This document shows, piece after piece, positions 1-6,408 of a DNA stretch of 32,933 nucleotides. Numbering within the stretch: the stretch's first letter is position 1; each line of letters starts with the position of its first letter. Source of the stretch: a virus. Both the position numbers and the translations under genes were made by a program. The notes under the pieces were generated by a model, which saw only the letters and a program-made list of their open reading frames with translations, was not told the DNA's origin and did not search any database. The stretch spans positions 1-32,933 of the IMG/VR virus record IMGVR_UViG_3300035698_004595; one strand, written 5' to 3'.

Positions 1-1058
1 ACCGACTGCTCCTCAAGTCCAAACAGGGTAGAATACCCATGAAGCTTAGCCCGTTCTATAATACGAGCCTCGGCAGCCTTGGACTTCGACGCCTTCCACA
101 TACGATCAAGCTCTTCTATCTCGGCCCGCTTGTTGTGTTCACGCTGGGTTTCAATAAAAGCCTCATCCGCGCCGTCGAGCTCCTCACCACTCTCGAGCTT
201 GGCTTTGATCTTGGCGATCTGTTCGTCCTGCCACTCAACGGAACCAAACTTGGCTTCATTGCTTTTATTCAACACACCAAGAATCTCTTCGAGCTCATGA
301 TCTTCCAAGCTCTTCAGTATATCCAATAAATCGTCTTCGGTTACATCAGAAAACCCGGCTATATCTTCCTCACCAAGATCCTTGATCGCCGCCACTATTA
401 ATGGCGGATCAAACTTCATTATAGTGGATATCTTGTCAACGTCACTATTGGTATTGTCTTCCCTGTCCTCAACAGTCTCAGGCCTTTTAACGAGCTCGAG
501 AACGGACGCGGGCTCCTCGGTCTTAATGGGCTTATCACCGTCGGACCAATGCACCACGACCTCAGACTCGGATATCATCTTAGACACACGTCCATATATA
601 CGGCTGCGGTCGGTACGCTCAACCAAGTCACCAACAGCAAGCTGAGGGCGCTTAGTTCCCTCGGACGCCTTCTTATAATCTTCCCCGAGCTTATCATTAT
701 CCACGTCGCCACGGATAAAAGAATACAAACCCTCCACCATGGTCTTGTTTTCTGCGACGGGCTTAGGGCGTGGCTTCTTTGGCTTTTCCTTAAGCGCCTC
801 AAGCACGGCGCGGCCGTATACCTTATCCTTGGACTCAACACGACCTGCCCCCTCAGCAGTACGTGCGATATCAGCAATGACAGTATCGCCCCGATCACGG
901 ACATTCTTCACCTCAACTTGTACTTCCTTGAGGTTATTGCGTACAGCATCTTCACGCTCAAATTGCATAATAGCTCGCTCAAATCCCGCGTACGAATCCG
1001 GCAGGATCTCACGATTCACACCATCGGATATGCTCGTATAGATATCTCTAATACTCAT
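1..1058 (-). CDS. Unknown phage protein with SH3-like segment, 3' end beyond window
   Basis: An open frame starts at ATG 1058 and runs uninterrupted for 352 codons off the left edge, so the C-terminus is missing. The start overlaps the stop of the upstream gene as TAATG, and GGAGG lies just before it. The protein is highly charged and mostly helical in look, with acidic stretches (VTEDDLLDILKSLEDHELEE) and a Lys/Pro patch (KEKPKKPRPKP). Around residues 145-195 the pattern VGDLVER...YGRVSKM...EVVVHWSDG looks like a small beta-barrel of SH3/Tudor/KOW type. It is the last visible gene of the virion module, so a structural or head-associated role is likely by position only. I do not recognise the family. 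Confidence 0.85.
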   Translation of the reverse strand, partial: MSIRDIYTSISDGVNREILPDSYAGFERAIMQFEREDAVRNNLKEVQVEVKNVRDRGDTVIADIARTAEGAGRVESKDKVYGRAVLEALKEKPKKPRPKPVAENKTMVEGLYSFIRGDVDNDKLGEDYKKASEGTKRPQLAVGDLVERTDRSRIYGRVSKMISESEVVVHWSDGDKPIKTEEPASVLELVKRPETVEDREDNTNSDVDKISTIMKFDPPLIVAAIKDLGEEDIAGFSDVTEDDLLDILKSLEDHELEEILGVLNKSNEAKFGSVEWQDEQIAKIKAKLESGEELDGADEAFIETQREHNKRAEIEELDRMWKASKSKAAEARIIERAKLHGYSTLFGLEEQS

Positions 1059-1504
1059 TATTTTCCTCCATCGTTATCTTTAGTCAGATCAACAAGGCTG
1101 ACGCGCTTGGCGTCAAGGTCGGCCCAAAATCCAGCAGGGCCACCGTCTATATTTAACAGCTTGAATACTTTATCATAAAGTTTACCGTCCACGGACCAGA
1201 AAGCCACAAGCTTCCTATTTATACGCTTATATATAGGCTGAATCCCGACCGGAAGGTCGGCAAATCTGGCGTTCATAAGCTTCTGTACCTTTGCGGCGGA
1301 CGATAAAGACTTATCGCCAATTATAGAATTAAGAATGGCAAGAGATTGCTTATCCTTAGGTATAACAGATATTCCACGCTCCATGGCTTTATTGGCTACC
1401 TTATCAACCCCCGTAGCCGGAAATTTATCAGCGTACTCGCCCAAGGTACGAATAAGCGCTTTATAGAGTTTAAGATCTTTAGCTGCTTCGAATATATTAG
1501 TCAT
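1058..1504 (-). CDS. Hypothetical protein, 148 aa
   Basis: A complete 148-aa frame with AAGGAG six bases before ATG 1504. The start overlaps the end of the previous gene and the stop overlaps the next start (TAATG), which points to a translationally coupled string. The protein is basic and mainly helical by appearance (AAKDLKLYKALIRTLGEYADKF), with a C-terminal part containing VAFWSVDGKLYDKVFKLLN and GGPAGFWADLDAKRVSLVDL. No signal peptide, membrane segment or catalytic motif is visible. Position downstream of the capsid and neck genes suggests a virion or assembly role, which is inference only. Confidence 0.8.
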   Translation of the reverse strand: MTNIFEAAKDLKLYKALIRTLGEYADKFPATGVDKVANKAMERGISVIPKDKQSLAILNSIIGDKSLSSAAKVQKLMNARFADLPVGIQPIYKRINRKLVAFWSVDGKLYDKVFKLLNIDGGPAGFWADLDAKRVSLVDLTKDNDGGK

Positions 1505-2720
1505 TTTTAGCTCCTTTTGGGGCGGTCTCTATGTACCCCGTCATTTTGCTTATTCGAGCGGGTTGCATTGAAATTACATCTTTCTCATCTGCCAATACTA
1601 CCTTTTGTGTTGTACTTCCACCTTTTCCGCCAAATAAAGGATTTCCCGTTTTATCAACTTCAGTAAAAACAAATCCATTTTTGGTTTTCTTAGGCTCTTC
1701 AGCAAAGAATGTAATAGTTTTAGTGCTACCATCACTCATCATTACTTTAGACTTTACTTTGACATATTTCCGCGGAGTATACTCATCAGGTGAAAATTCC
1801 TCATCAACCACAGATGATTCAGTCGCTTTCTTCCCTTTTATGGCACGGATGGCCTGAGCCATTCCACGAATGGTCCTAGGTGTAAATGTCTTTCCTGTAG
1901 GATATACAACGTTCTTTGTAGCATGGACGCCGTTAGGCCAAGCCAAACTCGAAGCCTCAACGTTGGTATCGAATATCATACGCTCGGCAGGTATAAAGTC
2001 CATACCAATAACCGACTCAAAGGTAACTGGGACACCGGCCAATGTAGCCCGTACACGGTCGCCCATAAGGCTATTATATTCCGAGAACACGTCATAAGCA
2101 TTGAGTGGACGGTCTGAGGATATGCCGTCTGCTACCATTTCAAGTGTCCCCCTATCGTCACCGTATACGGCACGCATTCGGGATACGAGACCGTCCACCG
2201 ACTTGTCTATATCATGAAGTTTAATCAATATGTCTTTAGACTGCTCACCCATATACTGACCGCCGGGAAACTCACGGTTGAATGCGTCTATCCTAACTTG
2301 CATCTGCTTGGCATCCCCGCGCCGAGCCAGACCCTTAAGCCCGTCCGATATCTCACCGTACAGAGCGTCCACGTCCTCACGGGCTTCCTTGATTACATAA
2401 GCCGAAAGGTCAACCATGAACGTGTTGGGGTCTATAACCCCTTGCGCTCCTATTAAATCTTTCATAAAGTTATCGAGGTCGTAACTGTTTTTTACCTTTA
2501 TGCTAAGTGCTTTTTCGAACTGCACGTCGTATGACTCATCAGATTTCTTGAGTACCTTAATATTCCAGTCCTTCTTGAGCTTAGCCAATACACGAAGGGC
2601 ACTCTCTACGGAAGAGAACCCACTAGGAAGATACGATATGTTAGACGAGTACGTAGTTTCGTCCGAACGCGCACCCTCTTTAAGATCAAGCTCTATGTGT
2701 TCTACAAGTCTATCTACCAT
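1497..2720 (-). CDS. Hypothetical virion-module protein, 407 aa
   Basis: A 407-aa frame starting at ATG 2720, preceded by GAGGTTCAC and overlapping the upstream stop by 7 nt (ATGGTAG). The N-terminus, with RLVEHIELDLKEGARSD, is acidic and holds LVE and LKE-G motifs like T4-type prohead protease sites. The middle is helical; the C-terminal third (from about residue 300) has a beta-rich look with VKVKSKVMMSDGSTKTITFF, KKTKNGFVFTEVDKTGN and a Gly/Ser/Thr loop. No enzyme motif is recognised. Context (capsid, neck and SWIM protein upstream) favours a structural protein. Confidence 0.8.
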   Translation of the reverse strand: MVDRLVEHIELDLKEGARSDETTYSSNISYLPSGFSSVESALRVLAKLKKDWNIKVLKKSDESYDVQFEKALSIKVKNSYDLDNFMKDLIGAQGVIDPNTFMVDLSAYVIKEAREDVDALYGEISDGLKGLARRGDAKQMQVRIDAFNREFPGGQYMGEQSKDILIKLHDIDKSVDGLVSRMRAVYGDDRGTLEMVADGISSDRPLNAYDVFSEYNSLMGDRVRATLAGVPVTFESVIGMDFIPAERMIFDTNVEASSLAWPNGVHATKNVVYPTGKTFTPRTIRGMAQAIRAIKGKKATESSVVDEEFSPDEYTPRKYVKVKSKVMMSDGSTKTITFFAEEPKKTKNGFVFTEVDKTGNPLFGGKGGSTTQKVVLADEKDVISMQPARISKMTGYIETAPKGAKND

Positions 2721-3220
2721 GTGAACCTCGGCCCTATACCGATATCGTACCCTTTATCACCACGACGCTTAGAATATAACTTTATGCGCTTATACCACGG
2801 AAGCTTCTTATTCTCGTTCTCAGTATCAAACTCTACACTCTCTACAGGCAAATCCTTACTATTATGACTACCCTCGGCCAAACCCGCTTGACGAGCTATC
2901 GCCCCCAAAGCCTGAAGCTCAACGGTTAAAGTAGGCGGGGACTTATATCTACTAGCTGAAAAGTATTGATCCCAGCCCTTTTTATCGGCCGACACCGAGC
3001 ACGAAAAGAATATTTCCCTATCCGACTTTATACGCTGTGCGAGCCTAGCGAGGTCGGTTATAGATGTTATTTGTTGAAATACAAGAACAGTCTTTATATC
3101 ATCCGTATCGGGAACGAGCCCGGAGTATTTCTCCTTTACGGCACGCTGCTTAAGGAAAAACACCGAAAATGGCTCTTTGAACTTCGTATGTATTTTTCTA
3201 TCAAATATAAGACTAGGCAT
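2714..3220 (-). CDS. Hypothetical protein, 168 aa
   Basis: I place the start at ATG 3220 (MPSLIFDRKIHTKF), which has GGGAG upstream and overlaps the stop of the SWIM gene by 8 nt (ATGCCTAG). An in-frame ATG at 3238 would add six residues but lacks a good ribosome binding site. The protein contains an alpha/beta-like stretch (DIKTVLVFQQITSITDLARLAQRIK followed by REIFFSCSVS) and a very basic C-terminus (LPWYKRIKLYSKRRGDKGYD) ending in GIGPRFTW. I recognise no family. It sits between the SWIM protein and the 407-aa protein in the virion cluster. Confidence 0.75.
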   Translation of the reverse strand: MPSLIFDRKIHTKFKEPFSVFFLKQRAVKEKYSGLVPDTDDIKTVLVFQQITSITDLARLAQRIKSDREIFFSCSVSADKKGWDQYFSASRYKSPPTLTVELQALGAIARQAGLAEGSHNSKDLPVESVEFDTENENKKLPWYKRIKLYSKRRGDKGYDIGIGPRFTW

Positions 3221-3896
3221 AACACACTCCCTCTTCATTTAAAATATCAACGGGCGACGCCCCAACAGCAACTACCGATTCTGTAGGTTCATTATCCTGA
3301 GGCATATCACGCCTTACTGCCGCCTCAGCACGCTCTATATCGCGAGAATAAAACCGCCTCAACCACGAGGCTATCGTCCCTGAATACATAGGAAGCACTT
3401 CCATAACCAAAGCCACGTGCTTGCAGTAAGCTCCATATTGTCTAGGATTACGCTTATTCGGAGGCCTTCTTTCGGGTCGGGTGTACTTAGCGCCCATGCG
3501 GGTGCGTATGTAATGTCCCCCGTAATAAAGGTCGGCTGGGCATGAACAGAATGCCTTCAGATCGGAATTGAACATAACGTCTATGGCGAGCTTCCTTAAA
3601 TCTACGCCCGACCTGTCTTGCTTCCAATTCCTAAGTTTACCGACTGATTCCCGAACAACAGGCTTGAGGTTCTCAAACTTGAAATGCACGTCGTATCGGA
3701 CTCCGGGCTTAGTCCCCGAGGTTACCTTGAACGACCAAACCTGAGGCTTCATGTCCACCAAGCGAACCCCGCCTCGGCCCCCGACGGCACGGACACGGTC
3801 TTTAAACGTAGGAAACAACCTACCTATATCAGACTGCCTACGAGCCAGTTGAGAGTACGTAACCTCATCAATTATCTGATCCATAAGTTCTATCAT
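3213..3896 (-). CDS. SWIM-type zinc-finger protein, 227 aa
   Basis: A 227-aa protein with CSC at residues 117-119 and CKH at 158-160. This gives the CxC-x(n)-CxH arrangement of SWIM zinc fingers, a family linked to DNA binding or protein interaction. The spacer is long (about 38 residues) and very basic (RTRMGAKYTRPERRPPNKRNPRQYGAYCKH). The N-terminal half (FKVTSGTKPGVRYDVHFKFENL) looks like the beta-strand region that usually precedes SWIM. Upstream spacing is 6 nt from a 58-aa gene; downstream the next gene overlaps by 8 nt. A SWIM protein inside a head/neck gene cluster is unusual. It may contact DNA at the portal or the DNA end, which is inference. Confidence 0.8.
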   Translation of the reverse strand: MIELMDQIIDEVTYSQLARRQSDIGRLFPTFKDRVRAVGGRGGVRLVDMKPQVWSFKVTSGTKPGVRYDVHFKFENLKPVVRESVGKLRNWKQDRSGVDLRKLAIDVMFNSDLKAFCSCPADLYYGGHYIRTRMGAKYTRPERRPPNKRNPRQYGAYCKHVALVMEVLPMYSGTIASWLRRFYSRDIERAEAAVRRDMPQDNEPTESVVAVGASPVDILNEEGVCYA

Positions 3897-3902
3897 TATC
3901 GG

Positions 3903-4079
3903 CTATCCTCGGCACTCCGGACAATCACACGTCACACCAACAAGGTCGGGTATTTCACTAACGAGCCTTTCGAGTTCTATATCACAATTGGCCTCGTAGT
4001 TTGGTTTTCCTAACTTGCGAGCCCGGTTCTTCTCATGCGCCCAGGATTTATAATATACTATTTGTTCTTTAGTAGCCAC
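3903..4079 (-). CDS. Small Cys-rich-tail protein, 58 aa
   Basis: A short frame from GTG 4079 to TAG 3903, with AAGGAG upstream. It fills the gap between the neck-like gene and the SWIM gene. The sequence begins MATKEQIVYYKSWAHEKNRA, which is helical and basic, and ends with TCDCPECRG, a closely spaced Cys cluster that could bind zinc with the single internal Cys. The frame is tight against both neighbours, which supports it despite its size. Function unknown. Confidence 0.6.
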   Translation of the reverse strand: MATKEQIVYYKSWAHEKNRARKLGKPNYEANCDIELERLVSEIPDLVGVTCDCPECRG

Positions 4080-4094
4080 TTTAAGATCTCCTTA

Positions 4095-4793
4095 TTAAAA
4101 GCGACGGCTGAATGCCATCCACCTACCACACACAGCCAACTCGTTTTGAAGAGCTTCTATTTCTTCCTTACCTTCATTTAACACAGCTTGACCGTCGTTC
4201 TGCACGCCTATAATTGAACCCTTACGAAGGGCATTACCCTCAGAAACTTTAACCAGTGATTTAGCGTACCTGCGAACCCAATTGTATATGTGTTCAGAGT
4301 CTATACTATCCGTCTTCGGGTTTATACGGCGTGAGCCTACGACACAGACACGGGTCATGTCGTTAGGAACGTTTATTATGTAAAGTTGGCCTCCAACCTC
4401 GGGATCCTCAGAACGAATGAAACTCCACCTAAAGTCGGTGCCTACATATTTTCGATAGCTACGGAATGCCTCGCCCATTATGATAAGATCTTCTGTAACA
4501 TTATCTAAAATGGTGAGTCCAAGTAGGGACCACAACGGCTGATCTTGAAGTATCCAGGTCGTGGTATAGTTAGGAATGACCTCAGCAACAGCTTTGAACT
4601 TTGCCGGGAGCGCGGCATACGTCTGCCCCCGAACATAATCTACCATTGCAATGGTCTTAAATGCGGAGTGGGTGTTCCAATAAGCTATGGCATTATCAAC
4701 CTGCTGCATCAGTGTTTTTACTGGAGTTGCAAGCTGAACGTCACCAAATTCCTTCTGTATCCACTCAACGATCTGAGATTTTGTCATACTCAT
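4095..4793 (-). CDS. Neck / head-completion-like protein (T4-like phage type), 232 aa
   Basis: The start is set at ATG 4793 (MSMTKSQIVEWIQKEFG). An upstream in-frame extension to 4856 would run through the terminator hairpin and has no ribosome binding site, whereas GAGGAG precedes 4793. The pattern MTKSQIVEWIQKEFG...LMQQVDNAIAYWNTHS, then a strand-rich middle, then YNWVRRYAKSLVKVSEGNALRKG and LNEGKEEIEALQNEL matches the layout of neck proteins in T4-like and cyanophages (helical N-terminus, W-x-RRYA, late helix). Such proteins sit at the portal vertex between head and tail. The position straight after the major capsid gene agrees. The exact T4 counterpart (gp13 or other) is not certain. Confidence 0.6.
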   Translation of the reverse strand: MSMTKSQIVEWIQKEFGDVQLATPVKTLMQQVDNAIAYWNTHSAFKTIAMVDYVRGQTYAALPAKFKAVAEVIPNYTTTWILQDQPLWSLLGLTILDNVTEDLIIMGEAFRSYRKYVGTDFRWSFIRSEDPEVGGQLYIINVPNDMTRVCVVGSRRINPKTDSIDSEHIYNWVRRYAKSLVKVSEGNALRKGSIIGVQNDGQAVLNEGKEEIEALQNELAVCGRWMAFSRRF

Positions 4794-4821
4794 TATTGTG
4801 GACTCCTCTAAAGTGTAAAGG

Positions 4822-4859
4822 AAAAACGTATGGGACCGAGGAGTGCCCGGTCCCATACG
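4822..4859 (-). terminator. Rho-independent terminator after the capsid gene
   Basis: On the minus strand a perfect 12-bp stem (CGTATGGGACCG pairing with CGGTCCCATACG, loop of 9 nt) is followed directly by TTTTT. It lies 35 nt past the stop of the major capsid gene and before the neck gene. It is the clearest intrinsic terminator in the window and would set high capsid expression relative to the downstream genes. Confidence 0.9.
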
Positions 4860-4894
4860 GTGCTTCTTGACAATACAAACGAATAACCGTTCGC

Positions 4895-6355
4895 TTATGG
4901 AAGATTCGCAACCGTACCATAGGTGAACAGGCCATCGTTGATGACCTTGAAGCCCTGTGCGCTGAAAAATCCCTTCTGCGCTTCTAATGTTGAAAGCAGA
5001 AGCGTAGGTGTGGTGAATAGCGGGATATATGGTGCGTAAATAAATCCAGCGAACAAGTAGCTATCACCCTTGAAACCAAGAGTGTAAGCATTGGTCGGAA
5101 GGAACGGATCCTGAACAACCAAGCGGCCATCCAAGGTACCAATTTCCATCGGACCAGTCGGGACCATTTTGCCCAGGTTCGCAATAGGCTTGAAGTGAGG
5201 ATCTAACTGCTTAATCACTCGTGCCGCATTGTTTCCTGCCAAAATGAATGTCGCCTGTCCACGCAATGTTTTCGCGAAGATGGCGTTGGATCCCTTCTCA
5301 ATATAGTCTAGGAACTGGTACCGTTTAAATACCCATTCCTGACCCGTACCAAGAGTTGCAGACCACGCGCCAATAGGATCCGCTGCATCTGCCCCTATCG
5401 AAGCGTTATAAATCATATCAATCCCGAAATGGTCAATTTCGAACTTAATCTCTCCACCAAGAAATTTTACTAACTCGGATTCGAGGTTAAGGCCGTGAGC
5501 CTTTTGGAGATCAATAGCTGCTCCTGCCTGGTACTTTGCCCTTAACTTGAAATCCTCGGCCTCAATCGTCGAAGAATTCAAATCAACATTCACCTCGGGC
5601 ACTCCGGAAGCATCCTTCTCCATGTTATACCGATAATCCATGGTAGGAGCTGCGGCTACTGCATTGGTGAATATAACCGAATAGACGCCGGTGGCATAAA
5701 CTATCGTGCCATCAACACCTGCTGAATCATCGGTTACTAGGTTTCCACTACCGTCATCGGTGAATGTCTCCACCCCGTCGGTAATGGTCATAGACGACGC
5801 AATAACGGGCTTATACGTGACTGTGCCAGCATAAGTTGTCCCGCCAGTGAGAGTCGCGGCCTCATCATACACACGATTAGTCGCATACTTACGCGACGCC
5901 TCGGATGACGCATGACCTGTTTTGGCTCCAATCAAAGTTGAATCCGCTGTAAGAGAGCCCTTTGTCTGACCGTACTTCACGTCCAGATAAAATACTGCAC
6001 CTGTACGACGATCAAGCGCTTGAACAACACCGATCTTGTTCATTACCAATGAAGGCAAAAGAGCTGCGATCACAGGCAACTGCACACCCAAGAAATCAAT
6101 GTTATCCGAGTAGGTAGTCTCAAAGACGTTACCACGTCTACGAATAGCAACCTCCATCAACGCATTGTCGAGGCACTGAGCCATATTGCGCTTCTCGATC
6201 ATGGAGAGCTTACGACCTTCTTTTTTCTGGAAGTAAGCATCGGCGGAGTTGATGTAGCGACCCCAAGTCTCAACGAGCTTATCGCGCTCGGCGATAATCG
6301 CCTGATACCTGGACTCAACTAACTGACCTAACTTTTCTGTGTTAGTAGGAGGCAT
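4895..6355 (-). CDS. Major capsid protein, T4 gp23-like
   Basis: A 486-aa protein with GGAG seven bases before ATG 6355. The HK97-fold/gp23 family is suggested by the order: an N-terminal helical region to about residue 75, then FLGVQLPVIAALLPSLVMN and IGVVQALDRRTGAVFYLDVKYG, then EDFKLRAKYQAGAAIDLQKAHGLNLESEL...GGEIKFEID, and a C-terminal region with PIANLGKMVPTGPMEIGTLDG and a late YAPYIPLFTTPTLL. This matches the gp23 order of strongly conserved blocks. A Thr/Gly/Asp-rich stretch at about residues 165-245 looks like an inserted surface beta domain, as in many T4-like capsid proteins. LxE motifs at LVE (12-14), LVE (27-29) and LME (66-68) are possible maturation sites; T4 gp23 loses 65 residues. 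It is followed by a terminator. Confidence 0.9.
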   Translation of the reverse strand: MPPTNTEKLGQLVESRYQAIIAERDKLVETWGRYINSADAYFQKKEGRKLSMIEKRNMAQCLDNALMEVAIRRRGNVFETTYSDNIDFLGVQLPVIAALLPSLVMNKIGVVQALDRRTGAVFYLDVKYGQTKGSLTADSTLIGAKTGHASSEASRKYATNRVYDEAATLTGGTTYAGTVTYKPVIASSMTITDGVETFTDDGSGNLVTDDSAGVDGTIVYATGVYSVIFTNAVAAAPTMDYRYNMEKDASGVPEVNVDLNSSTIEAEDFKLRAKYQAGAAIDLQKAHGLNLESELVKFLGGEIKFEIDHFGIDMIYNASIGADAADPIGAWSATLGTGQEWVFKRYQFLDYIEKGSNAIFAKTLRGQATFILAGNNAARVIKQLDPHFKPIANLGKMVPTGPMEIGTLDGRLVVQDPFLPTNAYTLGFKGDSYLFAGFIYAPYIPLFTTPTLLLSTLEAQKGFFSAQGFKVINDGLFTYGTVANLP

Positions 6356-6408
6356 TATCTTACTCCTTTTCCGCTTGCTGGTTAATCAAAAGCAACGGCC
6401 CTCTTAGG

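Noticed and set aside
549-1178. Plus-strand frame of 209 aa
   Set aside because: It lies over the open minus-strand gene 1-1058 and the start of the next; it has no ribosome binding site, and codon order follows the minus gene.
4794-4856. Extended N-terminus of the neck-like protein
   Set aside because: The extra codons come from the terminator hairpin, and ATG 4793 has the ribosome binding site.
4984-5184. Minus-strand frame of 66 aa inside the capsid gene
   Set aside because: Wrong frame within a conserved capsid gene; basic shadow composition.
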